A stretch of 64,000 nt of DNA from Sandaracinobacteroides sayramensis. GTDB lineage: Bacteria; Pseudomonadota; Alphaproteobacteria; Sphingomonadales; Sphingomonadaceae. The notes under the pieces were generated by a model. It did not search any database. It had not been told where the DNA came from and saw only the letters and a program-made list of their open reading frames with translations. The stretch covers positions 62,001 through 126,000 of the forward strand of contig NZ_JAKLSQ010000013.1 of NCBI RefSeq assembly GCF_022014495.1, in the 5' to 3' direction. Below are positions 17,348-27,169 of this stretch, piece after piece; position 1 is the first letter of the stretch; each line of letters opens with the position of its first letter. Made by a program: the position numbers and the translations under genes.

Positions 17348-18886
17348 TCACCCTTCCACATCGAAGCGCACGCCCTGCGCCAGAGGCATGCGGTCGCTGT
17401 AATTGATCGTGTTGGTGGCCCGCCGCATATAGGCCCGCCAGGCGTCCGAGCCGGACTCGCGCCCCCCGCCCGTCTCCTTCTCGCCTCCGAACGCCCCGCC
17501 GATCTCCGCGCCGGAGGTGGCGATGTTCACATTGGCGATGCCGCAATCCGATCCGGCGGCGGAAAGGAAGCGCTCCGCTTCCTGCAGGTCGCGGGTGAAG
17601 ATCGCCGAAGACAGCCCCGGCCCCACGCCGTTGTTGAGGGCGATGGCCTCCTCCAGCGCGCCATAAGTGACGACATAGAGGATCGGCGCGAAAGTCTCCT
17701 CCAGCATCGGCCCGGCCTGCGCCGGCATTTCCACCAGCGCCGGCCGGCGATAGACGCCGGGGCGCTCTACCACCTCGCCGCCATGCACGGTGCCGCCCAA
17801 CGCCCGCGCCGCCGCCAGCGCCTCCGTCATCCGCTCGCCGGCCGCCGCATCAATCAGCGGCCCCACCAAAGTCCCGGCCTCGCGCGGGTCGCCCACCACC
17901 GCGCTCGCCCAGAGCCTTTTCAGCCGCGCGACCAGTTCAGCCGCCAGCGTCTCATGCACGATCAGCCGCCGCAAAGTCGTGCAGCGCTGCCCGGCCGTGC
18001 CCATGGCGGCGAAGGCGATCGCCTGCGTCGCCATCTTCAGGTCGGCCGAAGGCGCCACGATCAGCGCGTTGTTGCCGCCCAGTTCCAGCAGGCCGCGGGC
18101 GAAGCGCGCCGCCAGCTTCGGCCCCACCGCCCGGCCCATCGCCGTGGAGCCGGTCGCCGACAGCAGCGCCACCCGCCGGTCCTCCACCAGCGCATTCCCC
18201 ACTTCCGGCCCACCGATCAGCAGCCGGCTCAACCCCGGCAACGCCGGCTCGCCGGTCTCGTCCGCGAACCGCCGCGCCGCCCGCTCGAACAGCGCCTGCA
18301 CCGCCAGCGCCGTCAGCGGCGTCTTTTCCGAAGGCTTCCACAGCACCGGATCGCCGCAGACCAGCGCCAGCGCCGCGTTCCAGCACCAGACGGCGACGGG
18401 AAAGTTGAAGGCGGAGATCACCGCCACCGGCCCCAGCGGATGCCAGGTTTCCATCATCCGGTGCCCCGGCCGCTCGGTGGTCATGGTCAGCCCGTAAAGC
18501 TGGCGCGAAAGCCCCACGGCGAAGTCAGAGATGTCGATCATCTCCTGCACCTCGCCCTCCCCTTCGGAGAGGATCTTGCCGGCCTCCAGGCTCACCAGCC
18601 GCCCCAGCCGCGCCTTCTCCCGCCGCAACTCGTCGCCGAAAATCCGCACCAGTTCGCCCCGGCGCGGCCCCGGCACCAGCCGCCAGGCGCGGAAAGCCTC
18701 CGCCGAAAGCGCCAGCGCCTCTTCCACTTCGGCCGCCGTCGCCACCGGCACATGCCCGATCAGCGCCCCGTCTATGGGCGATGTCGCGGCGATCCGGCCA
18801 TCGCCTTCCCCTTCCAGCGCGATACCGAAATGGGCCATCAAGGCCCGCGCTTCCCCGGCGGGCGGCTGCAAGGCGGTGTCGGTCAA
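17348..18886 (-). CDS. aldehyde dehydrogenase, ALDH7 / piperideine-6-carboxylate dehydrogenase type
   Basis: A 512-residue NAD(P)-dependent aldehyde dehydrogenase. It carries ISAFNFPVAVWCWNAALAL, WKPSEKTPLTA, catalytic Glu in LLELGGNNALIV and catalytic Cys in TAGQRCTTLRR. The C-terminal signature RRATNTINYSDRMPLAQGV and GGGRESGSDAW are the ALDH7 (antiquitin, AmaB) hallmark. Relatives oxidise alpha-aminoadipate semialdehyde in lysine breakdown. The start is proposed at TTG 18886 because AGGAAAGGA stands seven bases upstream; an in-frame ATG at 18949 lacks any ribosome binding site. No other lysine-degradation gene is adjacent, so substrate remains inferred. Confidence 0.88.
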   Translation of the reverse strand: MTDTALQPPAGEARALMAHFGIALEGEGDGRIAATSPIDGALIGHVPVATAAEVEEALALSAEAFRAWRLVPGPRRGELVRIFGDELRREKARLGRLVSLEAGKILSEGEGEVQEMIDISDFAVGLSRQLYGLTMTTERPGHRMMETWHPLGPVAVISAFNFPVAVWCWNAALALVCGDPVLWKPSEKTPLTALAVQALFERAARRFADETGEPALPGLSRLLIGGPEVGNALVEDRRVALLSATGSTAMGRAVGPKLAARFARGLLELGGNNALIVAPSADLKMATQAIAFAAMGTAGQRCTTLRRLIVHETLAAELVARLKRLWASAVVGDPREAGTLVGPLIDAAAGERMTEALAAARALGGTVHGGEVVERPGVYRRPALVEMPAQAGPMLEETFAPILYVVTYGALEEAIALNNGVGPGLSSAIFTRDLQEAERFLSAAGSDCGIANVNIATSGAEIGGAFGGEKETGGGRESGSDAWRAYMRRATNTINYSDRMPLAQGVRFDVEG

Positions 18887-19007
18887 ACGGGCATCCTTTC
18901 CTGTTCCGCCTCCAGATGCCGCTTTCCGGCCGGATTCGCCACCTTGCATCGAACCATGGCCGCGCTATGCCGCGATGCAGCACCCACCACGCCTCAGGAA
19001 AACGCCC

Positions 19008-19346
19008 ATGCGCGATCAACTGCTCTTCTCCTACGGCACGCTCCGCCAACCCGAAGTGCAGCAAGCATTGTTCGGCCGCCCGCTCGAAGGCGCGGCGGAC
19101 GCGATGACCGGTTGGCGCACGCGCATGATCGAAGTGACCGACGCGGACGTGATCGCCAAAAGCGGCACCCGCTTCCACCCGCTGGTCGAGCGCAGCGAAG
19201 CGCCGGGCGACAAGGTGGAAGGCATGGCGTTCGAGGTAACGCAGGCCGAATTGCTCAGCGCCGACGCCTATGAAGTCGATTACCAGCGTCTCGAAGTCGA
19301 TCTGCTATCCGGCCGCAAGGCCTGGTTCTACGGCGCGAAATCCTGA
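19008..19346 (+). CDS. gamma-glutamylcyclotransferase-fold (AIG2-like) protein
   Basis: A 112-residue protein of the GGCT/AIG2 superfamily. It starts MRDQLLFSYGTLRQPEVQ, and the FxYGTLR motif forms the substrate-binding loop. The family's acidic catalytic position would be expected near VEGMAFEVTQAEL. Members cyclise gamma-glutamyl amines or peptides to 5-oxoproline. The start is ATG 19008, with AGGAAA nine bases upstream. Its stop is one base before the bestrophin ATG, so the two are translationally coupled. Exact activity is not decidable by eye. Confidence 0.85.
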   Translation: MRDQLLFSYGTLRQPEVQQALFGRPLEGAADAMTGWRTRMIEVTDADVIAKSGTRFHPLVERSEAPGDKVEGMAFEVTQAELLSADAYEVDYQRLEVDLLSGRKAWFYGAKS

Positions 19347-19347
19347 G

Positions 19348-20244
19348 ATGATCGTCCGCCCGAAACCCGGCCTGCGCGAAATCCTCTTCGCGCTGAACGG
19401 CTCGATCCTGCCGCGGATCGCCGGCCGCCTCGCCACCATCGCCGCCGTCTCGCTGATCGCCATCCTCGCCGCCCGCCAGCATCCCGGCGTCTTCGGCGAA
19501 ATCAGCGCCATCCCCTTCACGCTGATCGGCATCGCGCTCTCCATCTTCATGAGCTTCCGCAACAACGCCTGCTACGACCGCTGGTGGGAGGGGCGCAAAC
19601 TCTGGGGCGCCCTCATCATCGCCGCCCGCTCGCTGGCGCGGCAGACCTCGACGCTTCAGCCCGAAGACCGCCGCCCCATCCTCACCGGAGTCGCCGCCTT
19701 CACCGCCGGCCTCGCCGCCCGCCTGCGCGAGGCCGACGAGCACGCCGCCATCGCCAGCCACGCCCCGCCGGGTGAATGGGAAAGCGCCCCCAACCCCACC
19801 GACAGCCTGCTGCAAGGCATCGGCCGCCGCTGCCTGGAACTGCTGCATCAGGGCCGGATCGGCGCCATCCACCATTCGCTGCTGGAAGGGCAACTGGTCG
19901 CTTTGTCCGAAGTGCAGGCCGGGTGCGAACGGATCGCCACCACGCCCATCCCTTTCGCCTATTCGCTGCTGCTGCACCGCACGGCGCATATCTTCTGCCT
20001 GGCGCTGCCCTTCGCGCTCGCCGGCACGCTCGGCTGGTGGACGCTGCTGCCGGTGCTCCTCGTCAGCTACACCTTCTTCGGCCTGGATGCGCTGGGCGAC
20101 CAGCTCGAAGACCCGTTCGGGCTGGAGCCGAACGACCTGCCGCTCGACGCGATGAGCCGCCTCGTCGAGCGGGAGATGCTGGCGGCAAGCGGCGAAGCGC
20201 AACTGCCCCCCGCTCTCGCCGCCCGGCACCATGTCCTGACCTAG
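19348..20244 (+). CDS. bestrophin family ion channel protein
   Basis: A 298-residue membrane protein. It opens with MIVRPKPGLREILFALNGSI, then a first membrane helix (LATIAAVSLIAILAA) and the family signature FTLIGIALSIFMSFRNNACYDRWWEGRKLWG. Two more helices follow near LALPFALAGTLGWWTLLPVLLVSY, then the acidic PF-rich C-terminal stretch GDQLEDPFGLEPNDLPLD typical of bacterial bestrophins (UPF0187). These are pentameric channels, cation-selective in the studied bacterial case. The ATG follows the GGCT gene's stop after one base. Confidence 0.92.
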   Translation: MIVRPKPGLREILFALNGSILPRIAGRLATIAAVSLIAILAARQHPGVFGEISAIPFTLIGIALSIFMSFRNNACYDRWWEGRKLWGALIIAARSLARQTSTLQPEDRRPILTGVAAFTAGLAARLREADEHAAIASHAPPGEWESAPNPTDSLLQGIGRRCLELLHQGRIGAIHHSLLEGQLVALSEVQAGCERIATTPIPFAYSLLLHRTAHIFCLALPFALAGTLGWWTLLPVLLVSYTFFGLDALGDQLEDPFGLEPNDLPLDAMSRLVEREMLAASGEAQLPPALAARHHVLT

Positions 20245-20271
20245 GCCCAGGGCTCATATTCCCTGTCGTTT

Positions 20272-20304
20272 CGTCACCCCGGGCTTGACCCGGGGTCCAG
20301 CTTT
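20272..20304. repeat. dispersed palindromic repeat, copy 2 (single arm)
   Basis: One arm of the repeat, CGTCACCCCGGGCTTGACCC then GGGGTCCAGC, followed by TTTTTCC. The inverted second arm present in other copies is absent. It lies between the convergent bestrophin and glutamate dehydrogenase genes, where its internal palindrome (CCCCGGGcttgaCCCGGGG) followed by a T run could also end transcription from the plus strand. Confidence 0.8.
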
Positions 20305-20330
20305 TTCCGCTGGCGCCAAGCTCCAAGCCT

Positions 20331-22510
<2,180 letters not shown>

Positions 22511-22702
22511 TCTGATATCCCCGCAAACCTCTTCCGCCAAAACCCGGCGGCGGCGCCGCTTCTGCCCAAGCCCCGGCCGAAGGGCAAAGGAAAGATATCT
22601 GCGAAGCAAAAGCGAAGAGAGGAAAGATAAGGCGATTATGCAGCTTACCAACCCACGGCAATTGTGCGGGTCGCCGGCCTGACACCGGACATCTCCAACA
22701 GC

Positions 22703-22793
22703 CGTCACCCCGGGCTTGACCCGGGGTCCAGCTTTTCCGCCGGCGCAGCGCTTGAGGAAGACAGCGGGACCCCGGGTCAAGCCCGGGGTGACG
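22703..22793. repeat. dispersed palindromic repeat, copy 3 (two arms)
   Basis: Left arm CGTCACCCCGGGCTTGACCC and right arm GGGTCAAGCCCGGGGTGACG are exact inverted copies about 50 bases apart. The full 91 bases can fold into one long hairpin. The internal spacer (TTTTCCGCCGGCGCAGC...) resembles that of copy 1 and copy 2. Confidence 0.88.
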
Positions 22794-22867
22794 AGGGCGT
22801 TTCACAGCCCCCGCTTCCCACCGGAACCGACGTTCGCCGCCCGGGTTTGCAAACAGCCCAATCACCA

Positions 22868-23012
22868 AAGAAAAAGGCCCGGTGGAGCAAGCTCTAACAC
22901 CGGGCCTAGATTTTTCGGTCGACCTCCGAGGGAGGGAGGGAGAGTGGTGGTCGACCAGACCAGGCGCCTCGGGGAGGAGTGAGGAAACCCGGCCGCGCTG
23001 CAACGCAGCAAC
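22868..23012 (-). ncRNA. candidate trans-acting small RNA with C-rich loops
   Basis: A self-contained minus-strand unit of about 145 bases. Structures seen in transcript order are a small hairpin (GCTGC/GCAGC), a CCTC/GAGG stem exposing ACTCCTCCCC, an eight-base-pair GGTCGACC/GGTCGACC stem (22949-22956 with 22917-22924) exposing CTCTCCCTCCCTCCCTC, and a terminator. The C-rich loops are complementary to Shine-Dalgarno sequences, as in several alphaproteobacterial sRNA families. No convincing open frame is present. Name and targets are unknown. A leader or attenuator of the downstream DsbA-like gene is the alternative, but its start is 360 bases beyond the terminator. Confidence 0.6.
22871..22906 (-). 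terminator. intrinsic terminator of the sRNA candidate
   Basis: A perfect nine-base-pair stem (GGCCCGGTG 22876-22884 with CACCGGGCC 22898-22906, loop GAGCAAGCTCTAA on plus) is followed on the minus strand by TTTTT then CTTT. The other side has ATTTTT after three bases, so the hairpin could also stop plus-strand transcription. Confidence 0.75.
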
Positions 23013-23018
23013 AATCTC

Positions 23019-23047
23019 TATGTAGGACAGGCCGAATTTTTGTGCAA
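23019..23047 (-). promoter_or_regulatory. sigma70-type promoter of the sRNA candidate
   Basis: On the minus strand, TTGCAC (23042-23047) is separated by exactly 17 bases from TACATA (23019-23024). This is the best housekeeping-type promoter pair noticed in the window and predicts a transcript start near 23012. It lies between the LysR stop and the predicted RNA and is not placed to serve any protein gene directly. Confidence 0.65.
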
Positions 23048-23108
23048 GTGCGAAGAAGCAAGGGCAGCCATGCAGATTATGCATGACGACGCGAAGGCAG
23101 TTCCCCGC

Positions 23109-24017
23109 TCAGGCCACCCCATCCCCCAGGTTCAGCGGGGTCATCCGCTCGATCAGAAAGTCCCTCAGCGCCGACACCCGCACGGAGCCGCGAAGCTCCG
23201 ACGCATAGACGAAATAGGTCTGGAAAACGGCGCCCTGCAATTCCGGCAGCAAAACCCGCAGCTTGCCCGAATGGTGGATCAGATAGGTCGGCAGCGCGGC
23301 AATGCCGATTCCCGCTTCCACCGCCTGCAGCACCCCGAAGCTGTTGTTGATGGAAAGCCCCGGATCGCGCGCCGGGCCGTCATGCCCCAGTTCCAGCGCC
23401 CAGTTGATCGAACGCAGATAGGCCGGCGCCTCCGGCCCATAGGCGATCAGCCGGTGCGTCAGCAGTTCGTCCTGCGTCTTCGGCTCGCCATGCCTCGCCA
23501 GATAGGCTTCGGACGCGCACAGCCGGTGGCGGATGCTCGCCAGGGGCCGCTGGATCAGGTCCGCCTGGTGCGGCTTGTGGAAGCGGATGGCGCAATCCGC
23601 CTCATGCCGCGCTAGGTCGCGCTCCTCGTCGGAAAGCACCAAGCTCACCCGGATATCCGGGTACATGTCCAGGAAGTCCTTCAGATGCTTGGGCAACCAG
23701 GACGATCCGAAGCTCACCGTCGTCGTCAGCTTGATCTCGCCGGTCGGGCGGTTGCGAGTCGCCTCGATCGAGCTTTTCGTCCGCTCGATCTCGTCCGCCA
23801 TCCGCGCGGTGGTGAAGCGGAGCTGTTCCCCCTCGTTCGTCAAGGCCAGCCCGCGCGCGTGGCGGTGAAACAGCTTCGCGCCCAGCGATTCCTCCAGCGC
23901 GATCACCTGCCGGCTCAGCGCCGGCTGCGACAGCTTCAGCCGCCGCGCGCCTTCGGTGAAGCTTCCGGCCGAGGCAACCGCGTGGAAAAGGCGCAGCTTG
24001 TCCCAGTCGATCGGCAT
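23109..24017 (-). CDS. LysR family transcriptional regulator
   Basis: A 302-residue regulator. The N-terminal winged helix (DKLRLFHAVASAGSFTEGARRLKLSQPALSRQV) is followed by a periplasmic-binding-protein-like effector domain from about residue 90. The start is ATG 24017 (MPIDWDKLRLF), four bases after the trxB stop, with GGAGG inside the trxB end; the frame further upstream overlaps trxB. Its position directly behind trxB in one transcript suggests a redox or thiol context, but the effector is unknown. Confidence 0.92.
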   Translation of the reverse strand: MPIDWDKLRLFHAVASAGSFTEGARRLKLSQPALSRQVIALEESLGAKLFHRHARGLALTNEGEQLRFTTARMADEIERTKSSIEATRNRPTGEIKLTTTVSFGSSWLPKHLKDFLDMYPDIRVSLVLSDEERDLARHEADCAIRFHKPHQADLIQRPLASIRHRLCASEAYLARHGEPKTQDELLTHRLIAYGPEAPAYLRSINWALELGHDGPARDPGLSINNSFGVLQAVEAGIGIAALPTYLIHHSGKLRVLLPELQGAVFQTYFVYASELRGSVRVSALRDFLIERMTPLNLGDGVA

Positions 24018-24021
24018 GGCG

Positions 24022-24978
24022 TCAGGCCGCCTCCCGCGTCTCGTGGGCGGCGCCATGCGCCAGGAATCGCTCGGCCTCCAGCGCCGCCATGCAGCCCATC
24101 CCGGCCGCCGTCACCGCCTGCCGGTAGAGCTTGTCGGTCACGTCTCCGGCGGCGAACACGCCGGGCACGTCGGTGCGCGGCGTCCCCGGCTCGACGAGGA
24201 TATAGCCCTCCTCGTCCATGCGAAGCTGGCCCTTGAAGATCTGCGTCGCCGGGTCGTGGCCGATGGCGACGAACAGCCCGTCCACGTCCAGCGCACGCAC
24301 CGCCCCCGTCTGCGTGTCGGTCAGTTCGATGGCGGAAACGCCATCCTCGCCGCGCACGTCGCTGACGGTCGCGTTCCAGACCATTTCCACCTTCGGATTG
24401 GCGAACAGCCGCGCCTGGTTGGTCTTGTCGGCGCGCAGTTCGCCGCGGCGGTGGATCAGGGTCACCTTGCTGGCGAAATTGGTCAGGAACATCGCCTCTT
24501 CCACGGCGGTGTTGCCGCCGCCCACCACCGCCACATGCTTGTTGCGGAAGAAGAAACCGTCGCAGGTGGCGCAGGCGGAAACGCCCTTGCCGCGCAGCCG
24601 CGTCTCGTTCGGCAGCCCCAGCCAGCGGGCGCTGGCGCCGGTGGCGATCACCACCGTCTCCGCCTCGATCACCAGCCCGCTGTCGGCGACCGCCACGAAC
24701 GGCCGCTTCGAAAAATCGACGGAAGCGACGATGTCGGAGATGATCTCGGTGCCCACATGCTCGGCCTGCGCGCGCAGCTTCGCCATCAGCTCCGGCCCCA
24801 TGATCGCGGTTTCGCCCGGCCAGTTCTCCACATCGGTGGTGATAGTCAGCTGGCCGCCCGGCTGCAGGCCTTCCACCAGCACCGGGTTCAACATGGCCCT
24901 TGCGCCATAGACCGCCGCCGTATAGCCGGCCGGCCCCGATCCGATGATGAGAAGCTTGGTCCGCTTGACGTCGCCCAT
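24022..24978 (-). CDS. trxB: thioredoxin-disulfide reductase
   Basis: A 318-residue flavoenzyme passing electrons from NADPH to thioredoxin. FAD-binding IIGSGPAGYTAAVYGAR, redox-active CATC in SACATCDGFFF, NADPH-binding VVGGGNTAVEEA and the C-terminal FAD motif GVFAAGDVTDKLYRQAVTA are all present. The start is ATG 24978 (MGDVKRTKLLI), with AAAGGA six bases upstream; an open extension to 25026 is rejected for lack of a ribosome binding site. It heads a two-gene transcript with LysR. The thioredoxin system also supplies electrons to the fRMsr-type reductase encoded at 16845-17342. Confidence 0.96.
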   Translation of the reverse strand: MGDVKRTKLLIIGSGPAGYTAAVYGARAMLNPVLVEGLQPGGQLTITTDVENWPGETAIMGPELMAKLRAQAEHVGTEIISDIVASVDFSKRPFVAVADSGLVIEAETVVIATGASARWLGLPNETRLRGKGVSACATCDGFFFRNKHVAVVGGGNTAVEEAMFLTNFASKVTLIHRRGELRADKTNQARLFANPKVEMVWNATVSDVRGEDGVSAIELTDTQTGAVRALDVDGLFVAIGHDPATQIFKGQLRMDEEGYILVEPGTPRTDVPGVFAAGDVTDKLYRQAVTAAGMGCMAALEAERFLAHGAAHETREAA

Positions 24979-25143
24979 GGACAATCCTTTCGCAATCGAC
25001 TTAAGCGGCCGCCGGGCAGACCGCAAGCGTTCAGAAAAACCCTGCTAACGCCCTCCCCTTTCCGGATCTTCGCCGCAATTCATTTGCGTAGCCGCGCAAT
25101 TTTATTATATTTTCCACCTCGTTTTCGGAGCCTTCTGCTTTTC

Positions 25144-25638
25144 ATGAATCGCCCCCATCAACTTGACCAGATCGATCTGGAGATTCTGGCGCATCTTCAG
25201 GCCGACGGCCGGATGACCAATGTAGACCTCGCGCAGAAAGTGGGGCTGACGGCGCCGCCCTGCCTGCGCCGCGTGCGGGCGCTGGAAGAGGCGCAGGTGA
25301 TCCGCGGCTACCACGCCGACCTGTCACCCGGAGACCTCGGCTGGTCGATCACCATTTTCGCCATGGTCAGCCTGAAGAGCCAGGCGGAAGAGGATCTGAA
25401 GGCCTTCGAAGCGCATGTCGCCGGCCTCCCCGAAGTCCGCGAATGCCATATGCTGAACGGCGAGATCGACTTCATCCTGAAGCTGGTCGCCAGAGACCTG
25501 CCCAGTTTCCAGAGCTTCCTCACCGGCAAGCTGACGAGCGCCCCCAATGTCGCCAGCGTCAAGACCTCGCTGACGATCCGCACTTCCAAGTCGCTGATCG
25601 GCGTGCCGGTCCAGGGCGGGCAAAGCCATGCCGGATAA
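25144..25638 (+). CDS. Lrp/AsnC family transcriptional regulator
   Basis: A 164-residue regulator. Helix-turn-helix residues (LDQIDLEILAHLQADGRMTN, then LAQKVGLTAPPCLRRVRAL) precede a RAM domain (ECHMLNGEIDFILKLVARD). The LTAPPCLRRVRALE recognition helix is that of the global Lrp-like branch common beside trxB in alphaproteobacteria. The start is ATG 25144; GGAG lies 13 bases upstream, which is weak. The preceding AT-rich tract (25098-25113) is a likely promoter. It is divergent from trxB. Its end overlaps the pseudouridine synthase start by 11 bases. Confidence 0.92.
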   Translation: MNRPHQLDQIDLEILAHLQADGRMTNVDLAQKVGLTAPPCLRRVRALEEAQVIRGYHADLSPGDLGWSITIFAMVSLKSQAEEDLKAFEAHVAGLPEVRECHMLNGEIDFILKLVARDLPSFQSFLTGKLTSAPNVASVKTSLTIRTSKSLIGVPVQGGQSHAG

Positions 25639-26605
25639 GCGCCCGCCCGGCGGCCCGGGCAACACCGGCGGCCCCCGCAAGCCGGGCGGTCCGCGCAAAC
25701 CCGGCGGCCCCGCACGCGGCCCGTCCGCCCGCCGTCCGCGCGCCGGCGCCACGGCGGAAGCGCGCGAGAATCCCGGCGCCCGCCGCTCCTCGCGTCCACA
25801 ACGCTCGCCGACGGCGCGCGCGCAACTGGCCCCGGCGAAGCCCGCCGGCAGCGGAGACCGCATCGCCAAGCTGCTGGCCCGCGCCGGCGTCGGCTCGCGG
25901 CGTGACATCGAACGGATGATCGCCGAAGGCCGCGTGGCGATAGACGGCAAGCCGCTGGAAACCCCCGCCACCATCCTCACCTCCCTCGCCGGAGTCACGG
26001 TGGACGGCAAGCCCGTCGCCGAGGCGCAATCGACGCGGCTGTTCCTGTTCCACAAGCCCGCCGGCTTCCTGACCGCCGCGCGCGACCCCGCCGGCCGGCC
26101 GACCATCTACGACGCGCTTCCCCCGGGCCTCCCCCGCCTCGTGCCCGTGGGCCGGCTGGACCTCAACACCGAAGGGCTGCTGCTGCTCACCAACGACGGC
26201 GAGCTGAAGCGGGCGCTGGAACTCCCCTCCAGCGAGGTGCCGCGCACCTACCGCGTCAGGGCGCTGGGCGAAGTCCGCCAGCAGGATCTGGAGGCGCTGG
26301 CGCTGGGAGTCACGCTGGAAGGCGTGCGCTATGGCCCGGTCGACGCCTCGGTCGACCGCCGGGCGCGGGCCGAAGGCGCCAATATCTGGCTGACCATGAC
26401 GCTCGCCGAAGGCAAGAATCGCGAGGTCCGCAAGCTGTGCGAAGGCATGGGGCTGAAGGTCAGCCGGCTGATCCGCACCGCCTATGGCGCCTTCACGCTG
26501 GGCGAACTGCCGGCGCGCGGGGTGGAGGAAGTGCCGTCGCTGCAAGTCTCCAACCTGCTGCGCGGCCTCACCCGCCGCCGCCCCGCCCCCCGGCCGGAGC
26601 GCTGA
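25628..26605 (+). CDS. rRNA pseudouridine synthase, RluB/RsuA-type
   Basis: A 325-residue protein. The first 75 residues are a disordered Pro/Gly/Arg-rich extension, probably RNA-binding. An S4 domain follows (RIAKLLARAGVGSRRDIERMIAEGRV). The catalytic domain has the active-site Asp in VGRLDLNTEGLLLLTNDGEL and the RTYRVR and GKNREVRKLCEGMGL motifs. It isomerises uridine to pseudouridine in rRNA, most likely 23S (RluB type), although RsuA-type 16S specificity cannot be excluded. The start overlaps the Lrp stop, and rsmD follows after three bases, forming an rRNA-modification pair. Confidence 0.92.
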   Translation: MPDKRPPGGPGNTGGPRKPGGPRKPGGPARGPSARRPRAGATAEARENPGARRSSRPQRSPTARAQLAPAKPAGSGDRIAKLLARAGVGSRRDIERMIAEGRVAIDGKPLETPATILTSLAGVTVDGKPVAEAQSTRLFLFHKPAGFLTAARDPAGRPTIYDALPPGLPRLVPVGRLDLNTEGLLLLTNDGELKRALELPSSEVPRTYRVRALGEVRQQDLEALALGVTLEGVRYGPVDASVDRRARAEGANIWLTMTLAEGKNREVRKLCEGMGLKVSRLIRTAYGAFTLGELPARGVEEVPSLQVSNLLRGLTRRRPAPRPER

Positions 26606-26608
26606 GCC

Positions 26609-27148
26609 ATGCGCATCGTTGCCGGACGCTGGCGCTCGCGCCCGCTCGAAACCCCTGTCGGCGCCACCACCCGCCCCACGGCGGACCGCGCGCGCGAAAC
26701 CCTCTTCTCCATGCTCACCAGCCGGCTGGGCGGTTTCGAGGGGCTGCTGGTGCTGGACCTGTTCGCCGGCTCCGGCGCGCTGGCGCTGGAAGCCCTGTCG
26801 CGCGGCGCGGCGCGGGGCTTTCTGGTGGAACGCGATCCGGCCGCCCGCCGCGCGATTGAAAGCAATATCGCGAAACTCGGCGCCGAAGCCCGGCTGATCG
26901 GCCACGATGCTTGCAGCCTGCCCCCCGCCCCCGCGCCGGCCGACCTCATCTTCCTGGACCCGCCCTATGGCGAGGGGCTTACCACGAAGGCGTTGCAATC
27001 GGCGCTGACCATGGGCTGGGTGGCGCCGCACACTTGGATTTCGGTCGAAACCGCGCGCGGGGAGGAACTGGACACCCCCGGTTTCGAACCCGAAAGCACG
27101 CGCGGCGTCGGCAAGGCCGAACTGCATCTGTTGCGCCCCAAGGCATGA
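26609..27148 (+). CDS. rsmD: 16S rRNA (guanine(966)-N2)-methyltransferase
   Basis: A 179-residue SAM-dependent methyltransferase. It begins MRIVAGRWRSRPLETPVGATT, the characteristic RsmD opening, with RPTADRARETLFSML next. The SAM-binding motif is VLDLFAGSGALALEALSRGA and the catalytic NPPY-type motif is FLDPPYGEG. It methylates G966 of 16S rRNA on the 30S subunit. It sits three bases after the pseudouridine synthase, so the two rRNA modification genes are one unit. Confidence 0.95.
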   Translation: MRIVAGRWRSRPLETPVGATTRPTADRARETLFSMLTSRLGGFEGLLVLDLFAGSGALALEALSRGAARGFLVERDPAARRAIESNIAKLGAEARLIGHDACSLPPAPAPADLIFLDPPYGEGLTTKALQSALTMGWVAPHTWISVETARGEELDTPGFEPESTRGVGKAELHLLRPKA

Positions 27149-27169
27149 GTTCGCTATCTGTTCCCTGAA

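Larger units (their letters stand above)
22511..23108. other. 598-base gene-free stretch
   Basis: This gap between the DsbA-like gene and the LysR gene holds the repeat copy at 22703-22793 and the sRNA candidate at about 22868-23012, both listed separately. Bases 22511-22702 are the promoter side of the DsbA-like gene; no clear -35/-10 pair was picked there. Open frames crossing the gap on the minus strand lack a credible start. Confidence 0.6.
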
